Notes: generated by a model not told the origin, from the letters alone. A stretch of 59,443 nt of DNA from CAVPCY01 sp963702525 (GCA_963702525.1 CAVPCY010000008.1:1-59443); one strand, 5' to 3'; positions 18,355-31,434 are shown, counted from the stretch's first letter. A program made the numbers and translations.

Positions 18355-20615
18355 CTACACAGCGGTGCGGATGCGCATGGCGATGTGGCCGAGCACGCCG
18401 GCGTCGTCGACCGGCCCGCCGTCAGGGCCTACGACGTGGAAGGTGTCACGCGCCATGCCGTCGATCGTCTGCACCTTCGCCCAGCGGATGTCGACGCCCT
18501 CCGAGGAGACCGCTCGCGCGATATCGTGCAGCAGTCCGGGACGGTCCGGCGCGGTGACACGGATAGTGGTGTCCCACCCGCTTGGGTTCGTCTCGACCTT
18601 GACAGGGGCGCCGAGCCGCGGGCGGATAGTGACGCCGGCGCTCGGCGAGGCGCGTCGCGAGTTCGAGCCGGTCGCGAAGCGCGGCGCGCGCGAATCGTTC
18701 GAGAGACGGCGAAGGTGTCGGTGCTGACCGGCCGCTTCGTGGCCGACGTGACCACGAACACGTCGAGCGCGACGCCGTCTGAGGGGCGCCGTAGGCGTCG
18801 ACCGACAGGATGTCGAGCCCGGAGAGCGCCATCGCGCCGGCGAGTCGGGCGAGGAGTTCCGGTCGGTCGGGGGCGGCAACCGTGACCGAATGCGTACCCG
18901 CGACCGGCCCTGGCGAGACCGCGATAAGTGCGGCGTCGGCGGCCGACGAGGCGGTGAGCTCGGCGACGAGCCGGGCGTCGCGGGCGATGTGCGCGGGCTC
19001 GCGTGATGCGAGGTAGCGCAGGTGCGCCGTGCGCACGAACTCGATCTCGGCGGTCGAGCTCTCGCGGCAGCGCGGCGATCGTCGCGGCCCGCACCTTCTC
19101 GGCGCGCTCGACGAGACCGGCGCCGTCGACGGCGGGGGAGAGTGCGGCGTCGAGACGGGAGACCAGCGTGCCGACGAGTGCGTCGGTCCACGGCGTCCAG
19201 GTCGCGGGTCCTGTGGCATCGAGTCGGCCGCGGTCAGCAGGTGCAGCGGTGCAAGCAGCTCCGAGCGTCCCACCGTGGCCGCACAGCGCAGGATCGCGTC
19301 TTCGTCGTCCAGATCGACGCGCAGCGCCGTCTCAACCAGTGCCAGGTGCAGCCGCACGAGGTCGGCGACGTCGGCCGCCGCGCTTTCGTCGAGTCCGAAC
19401 GCGCGCGCCGCCTGCGCCGCCGGCGGGGCGCCGCGCTCCGCATGGCCCGCGCCGCCTTCGACCTTGCCGACGTCGTGGGCGAGCGCTGCGACCTGCACTA
19501 CCCGCAGGTCGCCAACGGCCGCTCTAGAGCGGCCGAGCGCCCCGCCAGCATGCTCGGCGGCGACGACCGAGGCTGCCTTGAGGCAGTGCGCCCCGACGGT
19601 GAGCTCGTGACCCAGGCCCGGACGTCGCACCGCCATCAGGCGGCGGTAGCCCGGAAGCAACCCATCGAGGCGGCCCGGCCTGCGCCGCGCGCTCGAGCGG
19701 CTCGAGCGCCGGGCTCACCGCAGACCGAGCAGCGAGAACACCTCGCTCGGCGGTCATCGGCGCGATCCGAGTCGGGCGACCGGCCGGCGATCCGCGCACG
19801 GGCCCGCGAGAGCAGGAGCGCGGTCTCGCCGAGCGCGGCCTGCACGTCCTCGGCGTCTACGCGCGCCGAGCGCATCGAGCGACTTCGAGCGACATGGGTC
19901 GCCGAAGCCGTCTCGCTGGAGTTCCCAGCGGGCGATGGCGACAGTCCCGGCTGCGGCCTCAGCGAGTCGATCTCGGGCGCGGTGAGGACGCCCGCGCTCG
20001 ACAGAGTGCTCGGGTCGCGCTGTGGCGCACCCGTGAGCAGCGCCGCGCTCCACATGAGCTCGTCGAAGTCGCGCCGCCCGCCCGCGCCCTCCTTGAGGTC
20101 GGGCTCGAGCAGGTAGGGCGACCCCGGGCGCGGACGGCGCTGCGATCTCGGCCAGGAGGCGCGTGGACTTCCTGCCCACGCGACGCGACACACGAGCGCA
20201 GCGTCTGCTCGGCCCAGTCCACGTCACCCGCGATGGCGCGACCGGTCAGCGTCGCGGTGCACGTCTTCAGATCGTCGCGCATCGCCTTGAGCTGCTGCTT
20301 GGGGGAGCGCACCTGATGCCCGACCTTGAGCCCGGCGTCCCACAGCGGGTAGAGCACCGCCTCGACGAACGGCTTGAGCCGCGCGGTGGGAGCGTCCGAG
20401 AGGACCAGGATGTCCAGATCGCTGGCGGGAAGGAGTGCTCCTGCGCCCCAGCCGCCCAGGGCGAGGATCGCCCAGCGCCCGGTCAGGCGCGACGAGGCCG
20501 CCCGGGAGAGTTCCCGGACGGCCTCGTCGGTCATCGCTGAGAGCGTCTGCGCCGCCTCGACGCCCGGCAGGGCCGACGCGATGTGCGCAGCGCGCTGTGC
20601 GAGGTACGACTCCAC
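18355..20615 (-). CDS. glnD: PII uridylyltransferase / UTase-type GlnD, frame broken several times
   Basis: The nitrogen-sensor enzyme that uridylylates (or in actinobacteria adenylylates) PII under nitrogen limitation and reverses it with its HD domain. The nucleotidyltransferase domain begins near the start with LALGGWGAGALLPASDLDIL, carrying the GG and DxD motifs. The HD domain shows AALAHDVGKVEGG. Two ACT domains close the protein, one with PELLARLAGAMALSGLDILS and one with TAPDRPGLLHDIARAVSSEG. At least six frame breaks occur (about 20185, 19770, 19650, 19210, 18780 and 18660, with some uncertainty). The span corresponds to about 753 codons, shorter than the usual 800-900. Every domain is still recognisable. 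It starts with GTG 20615, six bases after the glnB stop. Error and real decay cannot be told apart from this sequence alone. Confidence 0.85.
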
Positions 20616-20621
20616 GCGGGC

Positions 20622-20960
20622 CTAGAGGGCCTCAGGGCCTCGCTCGCCCGTGCGGATGCGGACCGCGCCGGCGACGTCGTAGGTGAAGATCTTGCCGTCG
20701 CCGATCTTCTCGGTGCGTGCCGCCATGAGGATGGCGTGCTCGGCTGCGTCGGCGATGTCGTCGTCGACGACGATCTCGATCTTCACCTTGGGCACGAAGT
20801 CCACGGTGTACTCGGCGCCACGGTAGACCTCGGTGTGGCCCTTCTGGCGTCCGTAGCCGCGTACATCGCTCACGGTCATACCCTGCACGCCCAGCGCGTT
20901 GAGCGCTTCCTTCACGTCGTCGAGCTTGTGGGGCTTGATGATCGCCTCGATCTTCTTCAC
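20622..20960 (-). CDS. glnB: Nitrogen regulatory protein PII
   Basis: A complete 112-residue PII protein, the trimeric sensor of 2-oxoglutarate and ATP/ADP. It starts VKKIEAIIKPHKLDDVKEAL. The T-loop is GRQKGHTEVYRGAEYTVDF and contains the Tyr modified by GlnD (last Tyr of RGAEY). The B-loop region TEKIGDGKIFTYD and the C-terminal AVRIRTGERG complete the fold. GTG 20960 overlaps the stop of amt as GTGA, and GGGAGA lies upstream. In this arrangement the PII protein would both regulate the Amt channel next door and be the substrate of the GlnD encoded immediately downstream. This is the standard amt-glnB-glnD logic of actinobacteria. The frame is unbroken. Confidence 0.98.
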   Translation of the reverse strand: MKKIEAIIKPHKLDDVKEALNALGVQGMTVSDVRGYGRQKGHTEVYRGAEYTVDFVPKVKIEIVVDDDIADAAEHAILMAARTEKIGDGKIFTYDVAGAVRIRTGERGPEAL

Positions 20961-22247
20961 GGTACTGTCTCCCGTCTCGTGTGTGGTGGGTTCGTACCCG
21001 TGCCCCTCAGGACGTAGCCTGCTTCTGCGTGTTCGGCCAGGTCGAGACCCGCTCTCCTCGGCCTCGGCGTCAACCCGCGCACCCATGACGACGTCGATGA
21101 GCTTGATGATCGCGAAGCTCACGAGAAACGAGAACGCCCACGCGACGGCGATGCCGATCACCTGCTTGCCCAGCAGCGTGAATCCGCCGCCATAGAGCAG
21201 CCCGTCGGCGCCCGCGGCGTTGACTGCCGTGCTCGCGAAGATGCCGGTCATCAGCGCGCCGAGCGTGCCGCCCACGCCGTGGATGCCTACGACGTCGAGC
21301 GCGTCGTCGAGCTTGAAACGGTCCTTGAGCTTGATGCCGAAGTAGCACGCGATGCCCGCCGAGAGTCCGATGATCATCGCGGGACCGCATCGACATAGCC
21401 GCTCGCGGGCGTGATCGCGACCAGGCCCGCTACCGCGCCCGAAGCGGCGCCGAGCGTGGTCGGCTTGCCGTGCTGAAGCTTCTCGGGGATGAGCCAGCCA
21501 AGGAGTCCGGCGGCCGCCGCGAGGTGCGTGACCATGAACGCCGAGGCGGTGACGCCGTCGACCGCGAGCTCCGATCCGGCGTTGAACCCGAACCACCCGA
21601 ACCACAGGATGCCGGCGCCGAGCAGCGTCATCGGCAGGTTGTGCGGGCTGCACGGCCGAGGTGCCGTAGTCCCGGCGCTGCCCAGTACTATCGCGCAGGC
21701 GAGCGCGGCGGCGGCCGAGGCGATGTGCACGACCGTGCCGCCCGCGAAGTCGAGCGCGCCGAGGCCGTTCGCACCGAGCCAGCCGCCGCCCCACACCCAG
21801 TGAGCGAGGGGGCTGTAGACGAGGAGCACCCACACTCCCGCGAAGATCACGTACGCACTGAACTTGATGCGCTCGGCGATCGCGCCGGTGATGAGTCCCA
21901 CCGTGATGATCGCGAACATGCCCTGGTACATCGCGAAGACCGACTCGGGGTACAGCGCGCCTTCGGCGCCAGTGACCGCCTGATCACGCCGGTCAGCCCC
22001 AGCTTGTCGAAGGCGCCGACGTAGCGCCGAACGCGCCGTCAGCGTTGCCGAAGGCGATGGTGTAGCCGACCACCGCCCAGATGATCGAGACGAAGCCCAT
22101 CGCGAAGAAGCTGTGCATCGTCGTGGACAGGACGTTCTTCCTGCGCACCATTCCCGCGTAGAACAGCGCGAGCCCAGGCGTCATGAACAGCACGAGCGCG
22201 CTGCACACGAGCATCCAGGCGGTAACGCCGGTGTTGATTTCCGCCAT
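20957..22247 (-). CDS. amt: Ammonium transporter, frame broken several times
   Basis: An Amt/Mep channel of about 430 residues with eleven predicted membrane helices. The N-terminus is MAEINTGVTAWMLVCSALVL, then TPGLALFYAGMVRRKNVLST, the Amt signature. Further on are FAGGTVVHIASAAAALAC, PMTLLGAGILWFGWFGFNAG and DALDVVGIHGVGGTLGALMT, which holds the twin-His pore segment. The C-terminal tail reads GLDLAEHAEAGY, the PII-interacting end, in a frame that ends at 20957 and overlaps the glnB start. Frame breaks lie near 22020, 21965, 21390 and 21040. ATG 22247 follows GGGAG. An adjacent ATG at 22253 is also possible. GAAAC repeats 70-140 bases upstream suggest nitrogen control. Confidence 0.9.
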
Positions 22248-22319
22248 GTCCATCTCCCTTGCGTCCCGGTTGCTCCGACCCGACTTCGGATTCGGTGGCG
22301 CCACGGCGTTGCCAGCCGT

Positions 22320-22384
22320 GTTTCGAGGAGACTACGTGCGCGATGTTTCGCGGATGTTTCGGGGAGTGGTCGAGGTGGTGAAAC
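22320..22384 (-). promoter_or_regulatory. GAAAC repeats upstream of amt (GlnR-box-like)
   Basis: Read on the minus strand, GAAAC occurs at 22360-22356 and 22349-22345 with exactly six bases between (11-bp period), and again at 22324-22320. An opposed GTTTC lies at 22384-22380. Actinobacterial GlnR boxes have the form GTnAC-n6-GAAAC, so half-site and spacing fit, although the first half-site here is also GAAAC. The position, 70-140 bases before amt-glnB-glnD, suits a nitrogen-responsive operator. The regulator gene is not in the window. Confidence 0.45.
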
Positions 22385-22466
22385 ATCTTGGGGGCATGGC
22401 TCGACGAGCGTTCGTGGGGCCGAAGCGTGGTCGCCAAGGGCCAGATGGTGTGCGGCCTCGAGCGCG

Positions 22467-22472
22467 TATACT
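22467..22472 (+). promoter_or_regulatory. Candidate -10 (TATACT) for uvrA
   Basis: TATACT lies 41 bases before the uvrA TTG. No good -35 and no recognisable LexA box were found nearby. Confidence 0.35.
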
Positions 22473-22513
22473 GGAACGTCTGACTGGTACGGCACATCTG
22501 AGGAAGGACCGGT

Positions 22514-25433
<2,920 letters not shown>

Positions 25434-25435
25434 AC

Positions 25436-26626
25436 GTGCACCGCAGCCGGTTTGTCACGATCTTCCTCGTCGTATTCATGAACGTTTTCGGTTTCGGGAT
25501 GATTCTGCCGCTTCTGCCGTACTACGCCGCTGAATTCAACGCGGCTAACTGGGTCATCGGAATGCTCGCGGCGTCGTACGCGCTCGCCAGCATCATCAGC
25601 AGCCCCATCCTTGGACGGCTCTCCGATCGCTTCGGTCGGCGTCCTCTGATGCTTGTGAGCATCGTCGGCACCATGGTGGGCTTCCTCGTGCTCGGTGCGG
25701 CGTCCGCACTGTGGATGCTCTTCCTGGGGCGCATACTCGACGGCCTGACTGCCGGAAACATCACGGTCGCACAGTCCTACATCACCGACATAACCGATGA
25801 GAAGAGCCGCGCCAGGGGACTGGGTATCACCGGCGCCGCGTTCGGGCTCGGCTTCATCGTGGGGCCTTCAGCGGGCGGACTGCTGTCGCAGTGGGGCTAC
25901 GGTACCGCTGCGTTCGTGGCCGCCGGGGTGTCGGCGCTCAACCTGCTTCTCGTCGCGACGCTGCTGCCCGAGTCGCTCACCGCCGAACGCAAGGCTGTCC
26001 TGGCTGCCCAGCCGCGTGGAGGCGTGACGCTGGCCAAGCTCCTCGAGGCTCTCAGACGCCCGCGTTTCGGTCCTGCGCTCGTGTTGCGGGGTGTCTTCTG
26101 GTTCGCCTTCGCCATCTTCCAGACGACGTTCTCGCTGTGGGCCAGAGACTCGCTTGGCGTTTCTGCAAGGACGACGGGACTGATACTCGGCTACGTAGGG
26201 CTGATGTCGGTGCTCGTCCAACTCGTGCTCATCGGGCCTCTGACCAAGCGTTTCGCCGAGGGAGCGATCGTGGTGGTCAGTCTCGCCGTCGCCGCGGTGT
26301 CGCTGCTGCTGTGGGGTCTCACGCCCAGCGTGACGCTGGTATTCGTGTCGCTCACGCCGCTCGGCATCGCGGTTGCCATCCAGAACACGACTGCGTCGAG
26401 CCTGCTCTCGAAGTCTGTCAGGCCGTGGGAGATCGGCGGGGCGTTCGGTCTCTCGAACAGCCTCACGAGCGTCGGAAGCGTGATCGCACCCCTACTCGGA
26501 ACGACCTTGCTCACGTTCTCGGGATCGGCGCCGGGACTGGTCGCCGGCGCCGTCGCCCTTGCTCTCGTGCCCTACGCGTACGTCAAGTTCGTGCGCGGCG
26601 GGGGAGAGCAAGCGGTGGTTGTGTAG
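25436..26626 (+). CDS. MFS transporter, DHA/TetA-like
   Basis: A 396-residue major facilitator protein with about twelve hydrophobic segments, starting MHRSRFVTIFLVVFMNVFGF. Motif A is GRLSDRFGRRPLMLVSIVGT between helices 2 and 3. ITGAAFGLGFIVGPSAGGLL matches the motif C region (GPxxGG) typical of drug:H+ antiporters of the 12- or 14-helix type. The second half opens with a loop LLEALRRPRFGPALVLRGVF. It is probably an exporter, but the substrate is unknown. GTG 25436 sits two bases after the corrected uvrA stop, so the two could be cotranscribed. The sequence joins uvrA to this protein in one frame only because of the extra base near 25320. I consider a true fusion unlikely. Confidence 0.93.
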   Translation: MHRSRFVTIFLVVFMNVFGFGMILPLLPYYAAEFNAANWVIGMLAASYALASIISSPILGRLSDRFGRRPLMLVSIVGTMVGFLVLGAASALWMLFLGRILDGLTAGNITVAQSYITDITDEKSRARGLGITGAAFGLGFIVGPSAGGLLSQWGYGTAAFVAAGVSALNLLLVATLLPESLTAERKAVLAAQPRGGVTLAKLLEALRRPRFGPALVLRGVFWFAFAIFQTTFSLWARDSLGVSARTTGLILGYVGLMSVLVQLVLIGPLTKRFAEGAIVVVSLAVAAVSLLLWGLTPSVTLVFVSLTPLGIAVAIQNTTASSLLSKSVRPWEIGGAFGLSNSLTSVGSVIAPLLGTTLLTFSGSAPGLVAGAVALALVPYAYVKFVRGGGEQAVVV

Positions 26627-26650
26627 CGCACGCTATCATCGGACGCACCA

Positions 26651-28533
26651 ATGACTTCTCCTACCATCAGACAGCAGCTCGCGAGCGTGCCCGACTCCCC
26701 GGGCGTCTACCTGTGGAAGGACGAGGGCGGCGAGGTGCTCTACGTGGGCAAGGCCAAGTCGCTCAGGAAGCGCATGCGCCAATACGTCGCCGGCACCGAC
26801 GAGCGGGCGACCATCCCGATCATGATGGAGCAGGTCGCGAGCTACGACTACGTGGTCACCACCAACGAGGTCGAGTCGCTCATCCTCGAGAAGAACCTCA
26901 TCCGGCAGTTCAGGCCGCCGTACAACGTCGACTACCGAGACGACAAGAGCTACCCGTTCATCGCACTCACGCTCGACGACCCGTATCCCGCGATCAAGTT
27001 CACCCGCGAGAAGCATAGGCCGGGTACCCGGTACTTCGGCCCCTTCACGGACTCGCGAGGTGCGCGCGAGACCATCGACACGGTGCGGCGCATCGTCCCG
27101 ATCTGCCGAGGGACCTGCGCCGAGTGGAAGCGGCTGACCGCGAAGGGTGGCGTCGCCGACGGGCCGTCCTTGCTTCGACTACCACGTCGGGCTCGGTCCG
27201 GGTCCGTGCGCGAGTGCGATCACACCCGAGGAGTACGCCGCCAACGTCACCAAGGTCATCCGCTTCCTCTCGGGCAAGCACGACGAGCTCGAGGGCGAGC
27301 TGGAGCGCCAGATGCGGGCCGCCGCTGCCGATCTCGACTTCGAGGGGGCGGCGCGCCATCGGAACCGCCTCGAAGCGGTGCAGTCCATCCGCGAGCGGCA
27401 GAAGGTGGTCAGCAGCCGCCCGCTCAACATGGACGTCATCGGCTTCCACCGCGAGGAGACCGTCGCCGGGGTGCACGTCTTCGTCGTCCGAGAAGGGCGC
27501 GTGCTCTACGGCAACGAGTTCGTGCTCGACAAGGGGCTCGACGTCTCGATGGACGATCTGGTGACGGGCTTCCTGCTTCGCTACTACTCCGACGCGACCG
27601 AGGTGCCGCGCGAGATCGTCGTGCCCGAGTCGCCCGAGGATGCCGAGGTCCTCGAGGTCGTGCTGGGCGAGCAGCGAGGCGGGCGAGTGCATCTGACCGT
27701 CCCGCTGCGTGGCGAGAAGTGCGACCTTCTCGGCCTGGCCGAGGACAACGCGCGTCACACGCTCATGCGCTTCAAGGTGCGCACGCGCTACGACGAGGAG
27801 CGCCTCAACGCGGCGCTGCTCCAACTCGAGAGCGCGCTCGCGCTTCCCGCTCCGCCTCTGCGCATCGAGGCGTTCGACGTCTCGACGCTGCATGGGACCC
27901 ACTCGGTCGCATCGATGGTCGTGTTCGCTCAGGGCAGGTCCGACTCGAAGAGCTACCGGCGCTTCCGCGTGCGGCTCGACTCCGGCGAGGCGAACGACGT
28001 GGGCATGATGACCGAGGTTCTGCGGCGCCGATTCGCGCCCGAGCGGATGGCCGACGGCCGCTTCGGCTCCCGCCCGTCGCTCGTGATCGTTGACGGTGGC
28101 AAGCCACAGCTCAACGCGGCGATCGCCGTACTGGGCGAGCTCGGCCTGGAGGCGATCCCCGTGGTGGGGCTCGCCAAGCGCGAGGAGGAGCTGTTCGTGC
28201 CGTGGGCCGACGAGCCCGTCGTGCTCCCAGCAGGTTCGGCATCCCTCTACCTCGTCAAGCGCGTGCGCGACGAGGCGCACCGGTTCGCGATCGAGTACCA
28301 CCGCGAGCTGCGGGGCAAGGCCATGACGGCCAGCGTGCTCGATGACGTTCCCGGCGTGGGGGCCAAGCGCAAGAAGGCGCTGCTCAAGCAGTTCGGAAGC
28401 GTGAAGCGGCTGCGTGAGGCGACGCGTCGACGAGATCGCCGAGGTGCCCGGGGTCCCGCGTCAGGTCGCCGAGGAAGTGCATGCGGTTGTGAGACAATCC
28501 GTGCGTGGAAACGCGGGCGCTGGCCCCGTCTAG
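26651..28533 (+). CDS. uvrC: Excinuclease ABC subunit C, frame broken twice
   Basis: The dual-incision nuclease of nucleotide excision repair, about 627 codons. The N-terminal GIY-YIG domain reads PDSPGVYLWKDEGGEVLYVG, then KAKSLRKRMRQY. After a break near 27163 the chain resumes RPCFDYHVGLGPGPCAS, followed by the UVR motif in ADLDFEGAARHRNRLEAVQS. The RNase H-like domain has IEAFDVSTLHGTHSVASMVV and LVIVDGGKPQLNAA. The tail has the helix-hairpin-helix LDDVPGVGAKRKKALLKQFG. A second break near 28425 is followed by VDEIAEVPGVPRQVAEEVHA and the stop at 28531-28533. Both breaks are explained by one extra base. UvrC starts the conserved uvrC-rapZ-yvcK-whiA block. Confidence 0.95.
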
Positions 28534-28559
28534 CGAAGACGTCCTACAGGGAGGGCTCC

Positions 28560-29477
28560 ATGACCGACGCGTGCGCAATCGAGCCGCCCGAGGTCCGCTC
28601 GGATCCCGAACTCGTCGTCATCACCGGGATGTCGGGCGCCGGCCGCTCCGAAGCCATGCATACCTTCGAGGACCTCGGCTACTTCTGCATCGACAACCTG
28701 CCGCCGTCGTTCATCCCCCAACTCACCGACCTCGCCGAACTGCCCGGAAGCCGCATCCGTCGCCTCGCGGTCGTCTGCGACGTGCGCGGCATGGAGTTCT
28801 TCGAGCAGCTGGCCGGGGTGCTCGATTCCCTGCACGATCGGGGCGCCAACCATCGCGTGCTGTTCCTCGAGGCCGACGACACCACGCTTCTCAACCGCTT
28901 CAAGGAGACTCGCCGCCGCCACCCGCTGTGCGAGGCGGGACTGCCGCTGGCCGAGGGGATCGAGACGGAGCGCGAGGCCCTGAACCCCATCCGCGCGCGG
29001 GCCGACGTCGTCATCGACACGTCGGACTCCCGGCCGGCAGAGCTGCGGCGCAGGATCCACGAGCAGTTCCTGGTCGGGCCGGCCACTCACGCACTGACCG
29101 TCTCGGTCTCTTCGTTCGGGTTCAAGTACGGCTCGCCCGCCGACGCCGACATCGTGATGGACGTCCGCTTCCTTCCCAACCCGTTCTACATCTCTGAGTT
29201 GCGCCCGCTCACAGGGCTCGATGACGACGTGAAGCGGTTCGTGATGGGGCGTGAAGAGACCGCCGACTTCCTGGTCCGCTGGCTCGACCTGCTCGATGGC
29301 GTCATGCCGGGCTACCTCGCCGAGGGCAAGACCCATCTCTCGATCGCGCTGGGCTGCACCGGCGGGATGCACCGCTCTGTGGCGCTTGCCGAGGCGACCG
29401 CGGCGCACCTGCGCAAGTGCGGGTACCGCGTCGGGGTCTCCCACCGCGACATCGGCCGCGACCGGGAGGAGCAGTGA
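28560..29477 (+). CDS. rapZ: RNase adapter RapZ family P-loop protein
   Basis: A complete 305-residue RapZ/YvcJ protein. The Walker A-like loop is ITGMSGAGRSEAMHTFEDLG, with Arg in place of Lys, which is normal for actinobacterial members. Other markers are FCIDNLPPSFIP, VCDVRGMEFF, FLEADDTTLLNRFKETRRRH and LSIALGCTGGMHRSVALAEA, the C-terminal segment involved in ligand binding. In enterobacteria RapZ controls glmS small RNA decay. In Gram-positives YvcJ is a nucleotide-binding protein of less clear role. ATG 28560 follows GGGAGGG. Its stop overlaps the yvcK start by four bases. The fixed neighbours yvcK and whiA support the assignment. The frame is unbroken. Confidence 0.96.
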   Translation: MTDACAIEPPEVRSDPELVVITGMSGAGRSEAMHTFEDLGYFCIDNLPPSFIPQLTDLAELPGSRIRRLAVVCDVRGMEFFEQLAGVLDSLHDRGANHRVLFLEADDTTLLNRFKETRRRHPLCEAGLPLAEGIETEREALNPIRARADVVIDTSDSRPAELRRRIHEQFLVGPATHALTVSVSSFGFKYGSPADADIVMDVRFLPNPFYISELRPLTGLDDDVKRFVMGREETADFLVRWLDLLDGVMPGYLAEGKTHLSIALGCTGGMHRSVALAEATAAHLRKCGYRVGVSHRDIGRDREEQ

Positions 29478-30436
29478 GCGTCGGAGCCGGGCGACGCGCC
29501 GTCGCGATCGGCGGGGGAACCGGGTTGCCGCAGGTACTGCGCTGCCTGGTCGAGCTCGGCTTCGAGACCAGTGCGGTCGTGACCATGGCCGACGACGGGG
29601 GCTCCTCGGGAGTGCTCCGTCGCCAGCTGGGCATTCTGCCCCCCGGTGACGTCCGAAACTGCCTCGTGGCGCTGGCCGCCGAGGAGGAGGGCACGCTCGC
29701 CAGCGTGTTCCAGTACCGCTTCGAGGGCGGCGAGGGGCTTGTGGGACACGCCCTCGGCAACCTCATAATCGCGGCGCTGACCGACATCACCGGCGACTTC
29801 GGCGAGGCCGTGCGGTTGGCGGAGCACTATCTGGGCGCTCGCGGCCGTGTTCTGCCGTCCACCTTCGCGGACGTGGTGCTGCACGGCGTGGACCGCCAAG
29901 GCGCCGAGATCTCGGGGCAGGCGTGCCTCGCGTCCAATCCCACCGCCGTCGCCAACGTCTTCATGGAGCCGGAGGACCCGCCCGCCAATCCCGAGGCGCT
30001 TCTGGCGATTCAAACGGCCGACGTCGTTGTCGTCGGCCCCGGGTCGCTGTACACGAGCGTGATCCCCAACTTCCTCGTCTCCGGTCTCGCAGAGGCCCTG
30101 CGGTCATCGAAAGCACTGCGCGTGTACGTGTGCAACGTGGCGAACCTGCGAGGCGAGACCGGCGGCCTCGATGCCGCCGAGCACGTCGAGGCGTTGCTCG
30201 ACCACGGCCTCGCGGGCGCGATCGACGTGGTGCTCGTCCACGCCAACGGTCCGGCCGAGACGACCGTGTGCGATGATGGCCGGGTCGTCGAGCCCGTCTC
30301 GGCCGATGAAGGCGCACGTGAGCGGATCGCGGCACTCGGCCCCCGCGTCTTCGCAGCGGCTCTCACCGATCCGGACGACTGTGTCCGCCATTCGAAGGAT
30401 GCCCTGCTCAAGGCCCTCGAGGAGGTGCTCAGCTAG
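29474..30436 (+). CDS. yvcK: Gluconeogenesis factor YvcK-like protein
   Basis: A 320-residue YvcK/CofD-like protein. It opens with a glycine-rich nucleotide site AVAIGGGTGLPQVLRCLVEL. Conserved blocks ADDGGSSGVLRRQLGILPPG and VVVVGPGSLYTSVIPNFLVS follow, and FQYRFEGGEGLVGHALGN is also present. In other Gram-positives it binds UDP-sugars and controls carbon flux into cell-wall precursors. GTG 29474 overlaps the rapZ stop as GTGA and is preceded by GGGAGGA. whiA starts directly after its stop, so rapZ-yvcK-whiA is translationally coupled. CofD proper makes the F420 side chain, but length and synteny point to YvcK here. Confidence 0.94.
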   Translation: MSVGAGRRAVAIGGGTGLPQVLRCLVELGFETSAVVTMADDGGSSGVLRRQLGILPPGDVRNCLVALAAEEEGTLASVFQYRFEGGEGLVGHALGNLIIAALTDITGDFGEAVRLAEHYLGARGRVLPSTFADVVLHGVDRQGAEISGQACLASNPTAVANVFMEPEDPPANPEALLAIQTADVVVVGPGSLYTSVIPNFLVSGLAEALRSSKALRVYVCNVANLRGETGGLDAAEHVEALLDHGLAGAIDVVLVHANGPAETTVCDDGRVVEPVSADEGARERIAALGPRVFAAALTDPDDCVRHSKDALLKALEEVLS

Positions 30437-31399
30437 GTGTCGTTCACCGCAGAGGTGAAAGATGAGCTTTCGCGGATCGAGACGACGCGCGGCTGCTGCA
30501 GCAAGGCGGAGCTCGCTGCGCTCGTGCGCATCGAGGGCACCCTCAACATCTCCGGACCCAATCGCTACCGTCTCGAGGTCGCCACCGAGACGGCGCCCGT
30601 CGCCCGCACCGTGATCAAGCTGCTCCACGGCGTGTACGGGCTCAAGACCGAGCTCACGGTTCGCCGCAGCGTGCTGCACAAGACGAACAACTACCTCATC
30701 ACGGTGCCCACGCAGCCCAAGCTGGGCGCGGCGCTCGCCGAGCTCGGAATCGTCGGCGACGAGGGCTTCTCGCTGGGCATCGACCCAGCGCTCGTGAAGC
30801 GCGACTGCTGCGCGATCGCCTACCTGCGCGGCGCGTTTCTCGGCGGCGGGTTCGTGGCCGACCCGCACGGGGACTTCCACTTCGAGCTGACCGCGGAGTC
30901 CGAGCAGCTCGCCGAGGACCTGGTGACTCTGCTGGCGCGCTTCGATATCGAGGCGCGCGTCGCGCGTCGGCGCGGCACCTTCGCCGTGTACCTGAAGGGC
31001 GCCGAGCCGATCATCACGTTCCTGGCGCTCGTGGGCGCACACCGCGCGCTGCTGCGCACCGAGGACGTGCGCATCGTCAAGTCGGTGCGAAACGACGTGA
31101 ACCGCCTCGTGAACGCCGAGATCGCGAACCAGCAGAAGACCGCGGAGGCCGCGGTCGGGCAGATCGAGGCGATCGAGACGCTGCGTGCGACTCGGGGGCT
31201 GGACAGCTTGCCGCCCGCGCTTCGAGAGCTTGCGCGACTGCGCCTCGAGAACCCCGACGTATCCTTGCGCGAACTGGGCGAGCTGGCGGACCCGCCGCTT
31301 TCGAAATCGGCGGTATATCATAGGGTGCGCCGGATCGAGGAACTGGCGGCCAACAGCGGGCCGGACACGGTTGGGGATGCGTCCGGTCAGGGGAGTTGA
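30437..31399 (+). CDS. whiA: Sporulation/division regulator WhiA
   Basis: A complete 320-residue WhiA, with two LAGLIDADG-like domains followed by a helix-turn-helix. It starts MSFTAEVKDELSRIETTRGC, a family hallmark. The middle contains CAIAYLRGAFLGGGFVADPH, the degenerate endonuclease core. The end contains SLRELGELADPPLSKSAVYH, the DNA-binding helix, and RVRRIEELAANS. In streptomycetes WhiA drives sporulation-specific division genes with WhiB. In other Gram-positives it affects nucleoid and FtsZ behaviour. GTG 30437 immediately follows the yvcK TAG. A GC-rich hairpin lies 36 bases after the stop, before gap. Confidence 0.97.
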   Translation: MSFTAEVKDELSRIETTRGCCSKAELAALVRIEGTLNISGPNRYRLEVATETAPVARTVIKLLHGVYGLKTELTVRRSVLHKTNNYLITVPTQPKLGAALAELGIVGDEGFSLGIDPALVKRDCCAIAYLRGAFLGGGFVADPHGDFHFELTAESEQLAEDLVTLLARFDIEARVARRRGTFAVYLKGAEPIITFLALVGAHRALLRTEDVRIVKSVRNDVNRLVNAEIANQQKTAEAAVGQIEAIETLRATRGLDSLPPALRELARLRLENPDVSLRELGELADPPLSKSAVYHRVRRIEELAANSGPDTVGDASGQGS

Positions 31400-31434
31400 A
31401 GTCCCGGTAGACCTGGGTAGGAGAGTGTAGAAGC

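Noticed and set aside
27147..29477. UvrC-RapZ fusion
   Set aside because: A one-base break near 28425 hides the UvrC end; RapZ has its own ribosome site and ATG at 28560.
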